From: Chryseobacterium aquaeductus
GTDB taxonomy: Bacteria > Bacteroidota > Bacteroidia > Flavobacteriales > Weeksellaceae
DNA length: 64,000 nt
Assembly (NCBI RefSeq): GCF_905175375.1
Contig: NZ_CAJIMS010000001.1
Coordinates: 3,162,001 to 3,226,000, forward strand
Direction of reading: 5' to 3'
The notes beneath the pieces are model-generated. The model saw only the letters and a list, made by a program, of their open reading frames with translations. It did no database searches and had not been told where the DNA came from. Both the position numbers and the translations under genes were made by a program. Every line of letters starts with the position of its first letter. Position 1 is the stretch's first letter. Shown here piece after piece: positions 1 through 9,073 of this stretch.

Positions 1-995
1 TTCATATCAAAGGCGCAAGAACTAATAATCTTAAAAATATTGATGTAGACGTTCCTTTAGAAAGTCTGGTGGTAATTTCCGGAGTTTCGGGAAGTGGAAA
101 ATCTACTCTGATGAAAGAAATTCTGACGAATGATATTCAGATTCAGCTCGGAATGGGAGGAAAAAAAGGAGATTATGATTCTGTGGAATTTCCAAAAAAA
201 TTAGTCAAAAACATTGAGTTGATCGACCAAAATCCTATCGGAAAATCATCACGTTCAAATCCTGTAACTTATCTCAAGGCGTATGACGACATTAGAGATT
301 TGTATTCTAAGCAGAAAGTTTCAAAAATGATGGGTTATAAGCCTAAACATTTTTCTTTCAATGTAGATGGCGGAAGGTGTGACGAATGTAAAGGTGAAGG
401 CGTTATTAATGTTTCGATGCAGTTTATGGCAGATATTGAGCTGGAATGTGAGGTTTGCAAAGGAACTCGTTTCAAAAGCGAAATTCTTGAAGTAAGATTT
501 GACGAAAAAAATATTTCTGATATTCTTCACATGACCGTCGACGAATCTTTAGCATTTTTCAAAGAAAATAAAGAAGATAAAATCGTTACAAAACTCACTC
601 CGCTTCAGGAAGTTGGCTTGGGATACCTGCAGCTTGGGCAAAGCTCTTCTACCCTTTCCGGTGGTGAAGCACAGCGTGTGAAACTGGCCTCATTTCTTGT
701 AAAAGGTGCGACCACAGACAAGACGTTGTTTATTTTTGACGAGCCATCTACAGGATTGCATTTTCATGATATTCAGAAATTATTAAAATCTCTTCAGGCT
801 CTTATCGAACTTGGGCATTCGGTAATTGTCATCGAACACCAACCCGATATTATGAAGTCTGCCGATCATATTATCGACATAGGTCCGGAAGCAGGAAAGT
901 ACGGCGGAGAAATAGTTTTTGCAGGTACACCAGAAGATTTAGCGAAAAATAAAAAATCGCATACTGCGAAGTATATTGCAGAGAAACTTGGTTAA
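1..995 (+). CDS. uvrA: UvrA-type excinuclease ABC subunit A, C-terminal part (cut by window edge)
   Basis: DNA damage recognition ATPase of nucleotide excision repair; only the last 330 residues are in the window, read from base 3 without a start. The visible part opens with the GAR-NN-LKN signature, then the second Walker A loop (GVSGSGKST), a zinc module with two CxxC pairs (CDEC and CEVC, roughly residues 120-150 of this fragment), the ABC signature [12 protein letters not shown] and a Walker B block LFIFDEPSTGLHF. The apparent GTG at 69 lies inside the conserved Walker region and is not the start. Bacteroidota often carry more than one uvrA, so this may be a paralogue rather than the housekeeping copy. 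An intrinsic terminator follows 170 bases downstream. Confidence 0.93.
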   Translation, partial: HIKGARTNNLKNIDVDVPLESLVVISGVSGSGKSTLMKEILTNDIQIQLGMGGKKGDYDSVEFPKKLVKNIELIDQNPIGKSSRSNPVTYLKAYDDIRDLYSKQKVSKMMGYKPKHFSFNVDGGRCDECKGEGVINVSMQFMADIELECEVCKGTRFKSEILEVRFDEKNISDILHMTVDESLAFFKENKEDKIVTKLTPLQEVGLGYLQLGQSSSTLSGGEAQRVKLASFLVKGATTDKTLFIFDEPSTGLHFHDIQKLLKSLQALIELGHSVIVIEHQPDIMKSADHIIDIGPEAGKYGGEIVFAGTPEDLAKNKKSHTAKYIAEKLG

Positions 996-1160
996 TGAAA
1001 CATTATCCACAAAAAAATGTGGATAAAATGTGAATTTTAACATTTAATTCATCTTGCGTATTAAAATTATTCTTACATTTACTATGTAATAAAACTGAAA
1101 TGAAATCAATTTTTGCTCTCTTCGTTTTCGAAATTGCAATTAAATTTGAAATAAAAATTT

Positions 1161-1190
1161 AAGCACAGCATCGTCGGCTGTGCTTTTTTG
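1161..1190 (+). terminator. Rho-independent terminator after uvrA
   Basis: Nine-base perfect stem (AAGCACAGC, 1161-1169, with 1177-1185), a 7-base loop and a run of T. The 996-1160 stretch before it contains an open frame of only 20 codons (1100-1162), which I do not call as a gene. Confidence 0.85.
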
Positions 1191-1259
1191 TTGTTGTCTA
1201 ATTTAAAAAAAAATGAGATCTATCTACTGAATCTGCTTCTAAAGGGCAGATTCTTTTTT

Positions 1260-1761
1260 TTAGTATTCTCGGGTCAACTGATCAAGCTTTTTCAGTAAAG
1301 TTGGTATTCTGTAAGATCCTTGCATTTGCTCTATTTTAGGTTTGATGTCATCCACATCAATTCCTATTGCTGTTAGAAACAAAGGGTTTTTACTTTCGCC
1401 CCGGTATATTTCGTCGTTTAGAATCTGGCGATGAAAATTCATTTTTGGCAATACCAGCGATTGGATATTTTTTGTAAAGAGCTTCATAAAGATAGCCTCC
1501 AAGACCTATTTTTCCATCATTATTTAATGTAACGTAGCCGTCTACAATAATTATATCTTCAGATTTTAATTCAATCTCTTTTAGTAAACTCAAAATGCAG
1601 GGCAATTCTCTTTTATAAAATGCTCCACTTTCATAATCTGCGTTTATAATGGTTTTTTCTTTAAAAATTTCTTGCTCCTGAGCAGATGCCCAATCTTCAA
1701 ATGCAAGACAAACTGTGAGTGCAAAGTCAGGATAGTAATAAGTATCAAATGCGTAAATCAT
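1260..1761 (-). pseudogene. Endonuclease V-like gene interrupted by a +1 frameshift
   Basis: Two overlapping reading frames together make one endonuclease V (Nfi family), which nicks DNA or RNA next to deaminated inosine. The first frame (1761 down to about 1412) has the metal-site aspartate (FDTYY), the YKRELP segment, IIIVDGYV with the next acidic residue, GLGGYLYEAL and IAGIAKNEF. The second frame resumes with EIYRGESKNPLFLTAIG and ends with the YRIPTLLKKLDQLTR block typical of the family C-terminus. The frames join if one base is removed around 1410-1418, where the sequence contains a CGTCG repeat. Without frameshifting the product lacks its C-terminal quarter. It overlaps the upstream VOC gene by four bases (ATGA), so the two are co-transcribed. 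It may be a real pseudogene, a sequencing error or, less likely, programmed frameshifting. Confidence 0.82.
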
Positions 1762-2153
1762 CCTTTACTATTACTGAAAAACTCCCCGAAATGCCATAAA
1801 ATTCCTGACGGATCATGCAGGAAACATTCTTTCCCCCAATCCATTGTTTTTACCGGACTCAATTTTGCGTCAATGTATTTTTCAGTAAGATTTAATGATA
1901 AAAGTTCGTTGTAAAACGCATCAGTATTTTCAACTTCCATAAAGATCATGGTATTTTCTATCCATTCTTTTGCGTAATAATCCTGGAGATAAAAAGCAAT
2001 TTCCTGTTTCTTAAATACCGAAAAATTATGTTCCAAAACAACCTCTTCAAAGCCCAAATCTCTGTAAAAGGCTCTGCTCAATCCAAAATTTTTAGCTCCG
2101 ATAAAAGGTCGGATAGATTTTATACTTTGATTCATTATTTTATATTTTTTCAA
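1758..2153 (-). CDS. Glyoxalase/bleomycin-resistance (VOC) family protein
   Basis: Small protein of 131 residues with the vicinal oxygen chelate fold pattern: an N-terminal RPFIGAKNFGLSRAFYRDLGF segment (key residues AFYRDLGF), a central strand region and a C-terminal FLHDPSGILWHFGEF block that normally supplies a metal-binding residue. Substrate cannot be told from sequence; such proteins range from antibiotic-binding to dioxygenases. An internal ATG at codon 7 (2135) is an equally good start and places the conserved region at the normal distance. It is the promoter-proximal gene of a two-gene unit with the broken endonuclease V gene, with an ATGA overlap. Confidence 0.8.
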   Translation of the reverse strand: MKKYKIMNQSIKSIRPFIGAKNFGLSRAFYRDLGFEEVVLEHNFSVFKKQEIAFYLQDYYAKEWIENTMIFMEVENTDAFYNELLSLNLTEKYIDAKLSPVKTMDWGKECFLHDPSGILWHFGEFFSNSKG

Positions 2154-2189
2154 TTTTCAAAAGTCATTTCAAATTTTAAACTTTTAAGT

Positions 2190-2220
2190 TTAAAAAACCT
2201 ACAAGATTTTTTCTTGTAGG
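2190..2220 (-). terminator. Terminator of the M28 peptidase gene
   Basis: Stem CCTACAAG/CTTGTAGG (2198-2205 with 2213-2220); on the minus strand it is followed by six T, matching the leftward gene that stops at 2246. Confidence 0.8.
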
Positions 2221-2245
2221 CTGATATTAAAATATATCTTTTAAT

Positions 2246-3301
2246 TTATTTTTTATCTACTACAATTCTTGCCTCTCTGTTGGCAATTTCCCATGCCGTT
2301 GCAAAAACCAGTTGTGTTCTTTTTTGCAGCATATTGTAATCTATTTTTTCAACGTCATCTGTCGGTTTGTGATAATCTTCGTGAATTCCGTCAAAATAAA
2401 ACGCCACAGGAATATTGTTTTTCGCGAAGTTATAATGATCTGATCTGTAATACAATCTTTGAGGATCTTTCGGGTCATCGTATTTGTAATTCAGTTCCAG
2501 ATTCACCGTTTCTTTATTAGCAGCTTCGTTGATTACTTTCAGCTCAGAGCTCAACATTTCAGATCCAATCACATACACATAATTTTTCCCACGGTTTTCG
2601 GGATCGTCACGACCAATCATATCGATATTAAGATCTACAACCGTATTTGCCAAAGGAAAAACAGGATGATCAGAATAATATTCAGACCCGAACAGTCCAT
2701 GCTCTTCACCAGTTACGTGAAGGAACAAGATAGACCTTTTGGGTCCGTTTCCTGCTTTCTTTGCATTGTGGAATGCTTTTGCGATCTCCATTACTGCTAC
2801 CGTTCCGCTTCCATCATCGTCAGCACCATTGAAAACGATACCATTTTGTGTTCCTACATGATCATAATGTGCAGAGATTACTACGATTTCTTCTGGTTTT
2901 TCGCTCCCTTCAATGAATGCCAGAATATTTTCCGAATCCGGCAAATCTCCTCCACCTCTTTTTTGCATATATTCAGCAGGAACTTTTTGGAAATATGATC
3001 CTAAAGTTTTTGGAAATGAAATTCCCAGGCCTTTGTAATAGCTGACCATATATTCCCCTGCTTTTTTCTGACCAGCACTTCCCGTGTCTCGCCCTTCCAT
3101 TTCGTCTGACGCAATTACATAAAGATTTTTCTTTAAATCTTCCAGTTTAATACTTTGATATGCAGATTGAAAACCTTTGCCATTTTTAGATAAACTTAAA
3201 CCCGATGTATTCGTCGAATTTTGACCGCTTGTCGTGACTTTTGAAGTTCCACAGCTCGATAAAACAACGATAGACAATATAGGAATCAGTAATTTTCTCA
3301 T
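2246..3301 (-). CDS. Secreted lipoprotein M28-family zinc aminopeptidase
   Basis: Extracytoplasmic metallo-aminopeptidase. The N-terminus is a lipoprotein signal (cleavage before Cys17 in VLSSCGTS). The five ligands of a co-catalytic di-zinc centre are visible in order: His in SAHYDHVG, bridging Asp in NGADDDGSG, Glu in VTGEEHGLFGSE with the catalytic general base beside it, Asp in NIDMIGRDD, and His in HEDYHKPTDD. Length (351 residues) suits a single catalytic domain with a short leader. It stands alone, divergent from the aminotransferase, and is closed by its own terminator. Likely role is peptide scavenging in the periplasm or at the outer membrane; exact side-chain preference cannot be read. 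Confidence 0.92.
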   Translation of the reverse strand: MRKLLIPILSIVVLSSCGTSKVTTSGQNSTNTSGLSLSKNGKGFQSAYQSIKLEDLKKNLYVIASDEMEGRDTGSAGQKKAGEYMVSYYKGLGISFPKTLGSYFQKVPAEYMQKRGGGDLPDSENILAFIEGSEKPEEIVVISAHYDHVGTQNGIVFNGADDDGSGTVAVMEIAKAFHNAKKAGNGPKRSILFLHVTGEEHGLFGSEYYSDHPVFPLANTVVDLNIDMIGRDDPENRGKNYVYVIGSEMLSSELKVINEAANKETVNLELNYKYDDPKDPQRLYYRSDHYNFAKNNIPVAFYFDGIHEDYHKPTDDVEKIDYNMLQKRTQLVFATAWEIANREARIVVDKK

Positions 3302-3363
3302 TAGTAAATTATTTTTCTAAAAATAATAAAAATAATTTAACTTTAGCTAAGAATCAATTTTTA

Positions 3364-3371
3364 TAAATTTG
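3364..3371 (+). promoter_or_regulatory. Bacteroidota-type -7 box (TAAATTTG)
   Basis: Exact match to TAnnTTTG, ten bases before the ATG at 3381. No clear -33 TTG at 17-23 bases upstream. It overlaps the alternative TTG codon at 3369, so it argues for the ATG start of the following gene. Confidence 0.5.
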
Positions 3372-3380
3372 ATAAAGAGG

Positions 3381-4520
3381 ATGAAAAAAAATTACGGATT
3401 TAATGATTTTAAATTTTTTACTGAAATGTCTGAACTAGCCTTCAGACATCAAAGCTATGACCTTTCACTGGGTCTGCCAGATTTTGAGATTGATCCGCGG
3501 CTTCGATATTATCTTAAAGAATCTGCAGATGTCATTACCCATAGTTACGAATCACTAGCAGGAAATATTTTACTTCTTGAGAATATCGTCAAATTTAATC
3601 TCAAAAGAACACACAGTTTAGCATTAAAAAAAGAAGAAATAAACATTGTACCGTGTTCAACTTTTGCTTTGTACACCTCTCTAAAATCAATATTAAATTT
3701 TGGTGATGAAGTAATAGTCATTCAGCCTTCTTATTACACTTATGCACCGTCAATTGTTTTGAATGGCGGAACACCTGTGTATTATGATCTTGATAATGAT
3801 TTTGAAATAAACTGGGAGAAACTTCAAAACTGTATTACGGAGAAAACAAAAGCGATAATTATCAATTCTCCACAAAATCCTACCGGTAAAATGTGGACTG
3901 CCGCAGATTGGGAACATCTTTATCAGTTGATCAAAAATCAGGAAATTTATCTGATTTCTGAAGAAATCTACGACATTTACTGTTATGATGAGATTGAGCA
4001 TTACAGTCCGTTTTTGCATTCTGAACTTAAAAAAAGAACTTTTTCTATTTTTTCATTTGGTAAAATGTTTCATTCCACTGGCTGGAAGGTGAGCTATCTT
4101 TTGGCTTCAGAAGAATTGTTAGATAATTTCAGAGATCATCAGCAGTATATTTCATACAGTTCAAATGCTCCCTGCCAATTTGCAATTGCCAAATATTTAG
4201 AAGTTTTTGATCCTTCCGAAAACCAACAAATCATGCAGAGTAAGAGAAATATTTTCAATGAAATGATAAAGGACACTCCATTGCAAGTCGAGCAAAAATC
4301 TGAAGGTGGTTTTTTTCAACTGGTAAATTTCAGAAATGTTTCAAAAACGATGACCGATGTGGAGTTTTCAAAATGGCTGACCGTCGAGAAAAAAGTTTCC
4401 TGTTTACCACTTTCCGCGTTTTATCAGTCTAAACAAGATTCAGATTATATCAGATTCAGTTTTGCTAAAAAGGATGATGTGATTATTCATGCTATGGATC
4501 ATTTGAGGAGAAATCTTTAA
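3381..4520 (+). CDS. PLP-dependent class I/II aminotransferase, methionine aminotransferase-like
   Basis: Fold-type I aminotransferase of 379 residues, related to the YbdL/kynurenine aminotransferase group. Visible signatures: LSLGLPDFEID near the N-terminus (substrate-binding glycine region), NSPQNPTGK (PLP phosphate/asparagine contact), ISEEIYDIY with the ring-stacking aspartate region replaced by the usual E-x-Y pattern, and SFGKMFHSTGWKVSY with the Schiff-base lysine. The ATG at 3381 is preferred over a TTG four codons earlier, which lies in the promoter box. Probable role is a terminal transamination in methionine or aromatic amino-acid metabolism; substrate is inferred from family resemblance only. 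Confidence 0.87.
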   Translation: MKKNYGFNDFKFFTEMSELAFRHQSYDLSLGLPDFEIDPRLRYYLKESADVITHSYESLAGNILLLENIVKFNLKRTHSLALKKEEINIVPCSTFALYTSLKSILNFGDEVIVIQPSYYTYAPSIVLNGGTPVYYDLDNDFEINWEKLQNCITEKTKAIIINSPQNPTGKMWTAADWEHLYQLIKNQEIYLISEEIYDIYCYDEIEHYSPFLHSELKKRTFSIFSFGKMFHSTGWKVSYLLASEELLDNFRDHQQYISYSSNAPCQFAIAKYLEVFDPSENQQIMQSKRNIFNEMIKDTPLQVEQKSEGGFFQLVNFRNVSKTMTDVEFSKWLTVEKKVSCLPLSAFYQSKQDSDYIRFSFAKKDDVIIHAMDHLRRNL

Positions 4521-4523
4521 TAG

Positions 4524-4700
4524 TGCACAAGACATTTGCCTTTATACACTTGATATTTCATTCAGTGAGTAAGATATTCTTAATACTACACTTAGATATT
4601 TTCATTGTACACTTGGTCTTCGCTTCACTTTGCAAAATCTTTATCTTAGTATATTGTATTTTTATTCTAGTGCACTAGATTTATACCTTAGTACACTAAA
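4524..4700. repeat. Cluster of degenerate TACACT-containing repeats
   Basis: The gap between the aminotransferase and the membrane pyrophosphatase holds six related segments around a TACACT or TGCACT/TGCACA core (near 4524, 4545, 4587, 4608, 4671 and 4692), several followed by an AGAT-TTT tail. Spacing is irregular (16-63 bases). No open frame, hairpin or known element explains them. Confidence 0.4.
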
Positions 4701-4746
4701 TTTTGCCTGAAGAGTTTTTTACTATTTATAGATGATTACCATAAAA

Positions 4747-4770
4747 AACACCGCAATTTTTTGCGGTGTT
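4747..4770 (-). terminator. Terminator of the membrane pyrophosphatase gene
   Basis: Ten-base perfect stem (4747-4756 with 4761-4770, core ACACCGCAA) and a four-base loop; followed by T residues on the minus strand. Confidence 0.85.
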
Positions 4771-4796
4771 AGATTTTATTAAATTTTAAAAACTGA

Positions 4797-7532
4797 TTAT
4801 AAAGAAAGAACTCTCACATCAATTCTTCTGTTTTTTGCCATACATTCATCAGTATCATTGGCTACACAAACAGGATACTGCGAACCATAGCCTTCCACTT
4901 CTACTCTTTCGGCAGCAATTCCCAATTCCAATAATTTAAGTTTTGTGGTTTGTGCTCTCAGATTCGATAGTTGTCTGTTGGCTTCCTCAGTTCCGGAATT
5001 ATCAGTGTATCCTCCCAATTTTACTTTAAGAGAAGGATATGCATTTAAAATTTCAGCCAAATTCATTAATTGGTTTTCAGAACCTGCTTTTAAATCACTT
5101 GAACCGCTTTCAAAATATAAATTCTCAATTGTATACCAAGCATTAGGATCTAAAACCTTCTGGTCGTTTCTATTAATGTTATCATACATTGCGAAGAGTT
5201 GGCTTTGAGCTCCCAATGAAATTATTTTACCATCTTTGAGCTTTACTTCCTGTGGAGTTCCTGTATTGTAAACGAAATCACCGTTTTCATTCAGCTGACC
5301 CATGATTTCTACAGGAGCGATTGCCACATTTGTGACTGCCATATTTTGATTAACAGAATGTACTCCTGCCATTGCTACCAAGCTTTCAATTTTTGCCTGG
5401 CGATCGGCATCAATTTTATCTTTGTGCATCACCGCTAAAGTTGGCGCAATGACCAATGAAACGATAGACATAAGTTTAATTAAAATATTCATTGACGGAC
5501 CTGACGTATCTTTAAATGGATCTCCTACAGTATCTCCGGTTACGGAAGCCTTGTGAGGTTCTGAACCTTTATAATATGTTTCACCATTTATTTTTGCACC
5601 TTTTTCAAAAGATTTTTTAGCATTATCCCAAGCACCACCTGCATTATTCTGGAACATTCCCATCAAAACACCACAAACGGTTGCTCCGGCTAAAAATCCT
5701 CCCAAAACTTCAGGTCCGAAAATGAACCCTACCAATAACGGCGAAACTATTGCGATTGCTCCCGGTAACATCATTTTTCTGATAGATGCATCTGTAGAGA
5801 TTGCAACGCATTTTTCATATTCAGGTTCCGCCTTTCCTTCCAAGATTCCGGGAATTTCTCTGAACTGTCTTCTTACTTCCTCTACCATTGCCATTGCAGC
5901 CTGCCCTACAGCTTTGATAGCTAATGAAGAAAAGATAAACGGAATCATACCACCCACAAATAAGCCTGCGAGTACATCGGCTCTGTAAATGTCAATCCCA
6001 TCAATCCCTGCAATCCCGACGAAGGCTGCAAATAATGCTAAAGCTGTCAAAGCTGCCGAAGCGATTGCAAAACCTTTTCCTGAAGCTGCAGTAGTGTTCC
6101 CTACAGCATCTAAAATATCTGTTTTCTCACGAACTTCTTTTGGTAATTCGCTCATTTCTGCGATTCCTCCGGCATTATCTGCAATCGGTCCAAATGCATC
6201 AATAGCCAATTGCATTGCGGTTGTAGCCATCATTCCTGCTGCTGCAATCGCAACACCATATAATCCAGCACACAGATACGAACCATAAATCCCTCCAGCT
6301 AAAACAATAATTGGTAAAAAGGTAGATTCCATCCCGACGGCAAGACCGCCGATGATGTTTGTTGCATGACCTGTGGAAGATTGTTTTATAATGCTTTGTA
6401 CAGGTCTTTTGCCCATTGCAGTATAATATTCTGTAATAATACTCATCAAAGTTCCTACAACCAGACCAACCATTATGGCTCCGAATACTCCCATTTTGGT
6501 AAATTCTAATCCACGTAACACCATTGTTTCCGGTAATAAATAATTAACAAGAAAATAAGATGATATTGCTGTAATTACGATACTTCCCCAGTTTCCTAGA
6601 TTTAAAGCATTTTGTACACTTGAAGTGGATGCTTCATCGTTATCATTAATTTTCACAAATAAAGTTCCGATCATTGAAAAGATAATCCCTGTTCCGGCAA
6701 TCAGCATTGGTAATAGAATTGGCGCAAACCCTCCGAACGAATCTTCAGACATGGTTTCGCGACCTAAAACCATTGTTGCTAAAACTGTTGCTACATAAGA
6801 ACCAAACAAGTCGGCTCCCATTCCTGCAACATCACCTACATTATCTCCCACGTTATCTGCAATAGTTGCAGGATTACGAGGATCATCTTCAGGAATTCCG
6901 GCTTCTACTTTTCCTACTAAATCCGCACCAACATCGGCAGCTTTAGTATAAATTCCGCCTCCAACTCTTGCAAAAAGAGCAATTGATTCTGCACCTAAAG
7001 AAAATCCTGTAAGGATTTCTATGGTTCTTTCCATTTCATGAGAATCAACAGGAGAATTTGGTGCAAAGATTTGTTTAATAATCAAATACAAAGCTCCCAA
7101 TCCCAAAACAGCCAAGCCGGCAACACCCATTCCCATTACAGATCCTCCTGCAAAAGAAACTTTAAGGGCTTTTGCTAATGAAGTTTTTGCAGCTTCAGCA
7201 GTTCGCACGTTGGCTTTTGTAGCGATTTTCATCCCGATGAATCCCGCCAGGGCAGAAAATACAGCACCAATTACAAAAGCGATGCTGATGCTCCAGTGTG
7301 AATTTGAATTTGTAGTTCCCATTACAGCCAAAAGAATAGCAACAATGACAACGAAATAAGTTAAGATTTTGTATTCGGCTTTCAGAAAAGCCATTGCTCC
7401 GTCAGCAATATGTCCGCTGATTACTTTCATTCTTTCGTTGCCTGCGTTTTGTTTGGTCACCCAGTTGCTTTGTAGAAAAGTGTAAAGTAAGGCGATAACA
7501 CCAAAGATCGGTACTAAATAAAATAAGTCCAT
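4797..7532 (-). CDS. hppA: Ion-translocating membrane pyrophosphatase fused to a C-terminal OmpA-like domain
   Basis: Multi-pass inner-membrane enzyme that couples PPi hydrolysis to H+ or Na+ export. The first ~750 residues are the M-PPase: [18 protein letters not shown], the acidic [19 protein letters not shown] block, a second [13 protein letters not shown] loop and the [20 protein letters not shown] loop near its end. The [10 protein letters not shown] motif has Ala and Gly where K+-independent enzymes have Lys and Thr, so it should be K+-dependent. The remaining ~160 residues are extra; they include [35 protein letters not shown] and [11 protein letters not shown], an OmpA-family peptidoglycan-binding domain. 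Length 911 against the usual 670-770. Family members have the C-terminus outside the cytoplasm, which fits a periplasmic OmpA domain. Ion specificity not determinable here. Confidence 0.93.
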   Translation of the reverse strand: MDLFYLVPIFGVIALLYTFLQSNWVTKQNAGNERMKVISGHIADGAMAFLKAEYKILTYFVVIVAILLAVMGTTNSNSHWSISIAFVIGAVFSALAGFIGMKIATKANVRTAEAAKTSLAKALKVSFAGGSVMGMGVAGLAVLGLGALYLIIKQIFAPNSPVDSHEMERTIEILTGFSLGAESIALFARVGGGIYTKAADVGADLVGKVEAGIPEDDPRNPATIADNVGDNVGDVAGMGADLFGSYVATVLATMVLGRETMSEDSFGGFAPILLPMLIAGTGIIFSMIGTLFVKINDNDEASTSSVQNALNLGNWGSIVITAISSYFLVNYLLPETMVLRGLEFTKMGVFGAIMVGLVVGTLMSIITEYYTAMGKRPVQSIIKQSSTGHATNIIGGLAVGMESTFLPIIVLAGGIYGSYLCAGLYGVAIAAAGMMATTAMQLAIDAFGPIADNAGGIAEMSELPKEVREKTDILDAVGNTTAASGKGFAIASAALTALALFAAFVGIAGIDGIDIYRADVLAGLFVGGMIPFIFSSLAIKAVGQAAMAMVEEVRRQFREIPGILEGKAEPEYEKCVAISTDASIRKMMLPGAIAIVSPLLVGFIFGPEVLGGFLAGATVCGVLMGMFQNNAGGAWDNAKKSFEKGAKINGETYYKGSEPHKASVTGDTVGDPFKDTSGPSMNILIKLMSIVSLVIAPTLAVMHKDKIDADRQAKIESLVAMAGVHSVNQNMAVTNVAIAPVEIMGQLNENGDFVYNTGTPQEVKLKDGKIISLGAQSQLFAMYDNINRNDQKVLDPNAWYTIENLYFESGSSDLKAGSENQLMNLAEILNAYPSLKVKLGGYTDNSGTEEANRQLSNLRAQTTKLKLLELGIAAERVEVEGYGSQYPVCVANDTDECMAKNRRIDVRVLSL

Positions 7533-7702
7533 AGTTTAATATTTTTTTGATAATAGATTATTAAATATACCAATTATTTCTTTTCATAAATTTAAAAATA
7601 TTGAAAAGTCTTTAAAATTTTTATCCCGATCATTAAATCATAAATACATTTTTTGATTCTAAAGAAGGTAAATTGTCATTATTTATTTAAATATTAAACA
7701 AA

Positions 7703-7735
7703 AAAAGAGCAAATGAAAAACTCATTTACTCTTTT
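7703..7735 (-). terminator. Terminator of the soluble pyrophosphatase gene
   Basis: Fourteen-base stem with one mismatch (7703-7716 with 7722-7735), followed on the minus strand by a T tract. Confidence 0.8.
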
Positions 7736-7756
7736 ATTTTTATAATGATGAGAATT

Positions 7757-8368
7757 TTATCCTCCGAATTTACTTGCGTAATCATTTTGAGAAGCGATGA
7801 TCACTTTTCTGGCGTGATCTGCCCCGTAAACTTCCTGAATTCTACATTTTGCAGGTTCGTCCGGAAGGTTTTTATACGTTAAGAAGTAGTGCATCAATCT
7901 TCTTACTTCAGCTTCTGGAAGTTCGGCAATATCTCTAAAATGTCCGAAAGCATGGTCACTTACCATTACTGCAACGATTTTATCATCCGCTTCACCATCA
8001 TCAATCATTTTAAAACCACCGATCGGAATAGCTTCCATCAACAATCCACCAGAATGAATGTTGTGAGAACTCAAAACACAGATGTCCAAAGGATCATGAT
8101 CTCCCATTGTAACGTCGTCTGCTCCGCTTTCTACCGCCAATTTCATTACTTCATCATTACAATATGTTCTTGGAACAAAACCATATAATGCAGGAATAAT
8201 ATTTGAAAATTTCTGAGGTCTGTCTACCTTTAAATATCCTGTAGCTTTATCAATTTCGTATTTGATGGTATCTGAAGGAACAATTTCCACGAAAACGTTG
8301 ACAACGTTTGGCGCATCTTCACCTGCAGAAATCCCATGCCATGGATGTGCTTTAAAATTTGGAATCAT
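7757..8368 (-). CDS. ppa: Family I inorganic pyrophosphatase
   Basis: Soluble cytoplasmic enzyme that hydrolyses pyrophosphate and so pulls biosynthetic reactions forward. The signature DHDPLDICVL carries the three metal-binding aspartates; the upstream FSNIIPALYGFVPRTYCND segment and the HYFLTYKNLP segment (Lys/Tyr phosphate contacts) are also present. At 203 residues it is slightly longer than the E. coli enzyme. It sits 22 bases after the upstream membrane-anchored protein gene and directly before (on the same strand) the membrane pyrophosphatase, but a terminator separates the two pyrophosphatase genes. Confidence 0.94.
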   Translation of the reverse strand: MIPNFKAHPWHGISAGEDAPNVVNVFVEIVPSDTIKYEIDKATGYLKVDRPQKFSNIIPALYGFVPRTYCNDEVMKLAVESGADDVTMGDHDPLDICVLSSHNIHSGGLLMEAIPIGGFKMIDDGEADDKIVAVMVSDHAFGHFRDIAELPEAEVRRLMHYFLTYKNLPDEPAKCRIQEVYGADHARKVIIASQNDYASKFGG

Positions 8369-8390
8369 TATTTATATTTATTTTTATAGT

Positions 8391-8903
8391 TTAAGCAATT
8401 ATTAATATTTCTCTTCTAAGATCTTCTATCGTTGCTGAGATGTAATCATTATCATTCATATAATTCATGATAAAAATAGTTTTGAATTCATCAAGATTGG
8501 GATGATTATCAAGACTTTCATAGGTTTTATGTAACAAGTCAATGATGGCGTTTTTAGAATTTACGATATTTTGCCAAGAATTTTTCGTGATATAAAGTTG
8601 TTGAGAAGAATTATAATCAAATTCTTCGCTGATTGTTTTCTCCGTAAGAAATACAAATTCGTGAGCAGCAAGGTCTTTATCAAATTTCAGAATAAGATTT
8701 GAAGGTTTTATTCTCTCTAAAAAAAGCGTCATTCTTTCATAAGAATGTGTTTTGTTTTCGGAATTTGATTTTAAGGAAAGTAATTTGATTTCCTGATTTT
8801 TTAAATTGATGTACGTGTAAACAAACTGTCTCAGCAAAACCAAAAAAGGAATTGCCACAATTAATGCAAATGCATACGGTAAATAGTCTGAAAAATCTGT
8901 CAT
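8391..8903 (-). CDS. Conserved-looking single-pass membrane protein of unknown function
   Basis: I do not recognise a family. The start is put at the ATG at 8903 because a TAATTTTG promoter box covers the upstream TTG. The 170-residue product has one N-terminal membrane helix (about residues 8-28, rich in A, L, V, I), then a charged stretch with coiled-coil character (KNQEIKLLSLKSNSEN), and a mixed alpha/beta C-terminal part ending in SATIEDLRREILIIA. The C-terminal domain should be cytoplasmic if positive residues after the helix follow the inside rule. Probable operon with ppa, 22 bases downstream. Confidence 0.65.
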   Translation of the reverse strand: MTDFSDYLPYAFALIVAIPFLVLLRQFVYTYINLKNQEIKLLSLKSNSENKTHSYERMTLFLERIKPSNLILKFDKDLAAHEFVFLTEKTISEEFDYNSSQQLYITKNSWQNIVNSKNAIIDLLHKTYESLDNHPNLDEFKTIFIMNYMNDNDYISATIEDLRREILIIA

Positions 8904-8915
8904 AATTTGAGGAAG

Positions 8916-8923
8916 CAAAATTA
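8916..8923 (-). promoter_or_regulatory. -7 box TAATTTTG for the membrane protein-ppa unit
   Basis: Reverse strand TAnnTTTG, 12 bases before the ATG at 8903; no well-spaced TTG seen. Implies a very short 5' leader. Confidence 0.45.
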
Positions 8924-9073
8924 CTAAATATTTGTTATTTTAATCATTATTTTAACAAGTTTTAATGAAAGCACTTTTCACAGACCTTTTCACTAAACAT
9001 AAAATCTCCAAACTGAAATTTTTTCAACTGAAATTTAAGTAATTTTACACCTTTAAAAAGCGAAAAAACGAAA

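Noticed and set aside
1..995. Truncated uvrA pseudogene
   Set aside because: The gene is cut by the window edge, not by mutation; the frame is open to base 3 and conserved.
1100..1162. Twenty-codon open frame with an ATG just before the uvrA-downstream terminator
   Set aside because: Too short, no coding signature or clear promoter; probably chance in A+T-rich DNA. A real small peptide cannot be excluded.
4524..4700. CRISPR-like array
   Set aside because: Repeats are short, degenerate and unevenly spaced, with no cas genes nearby.
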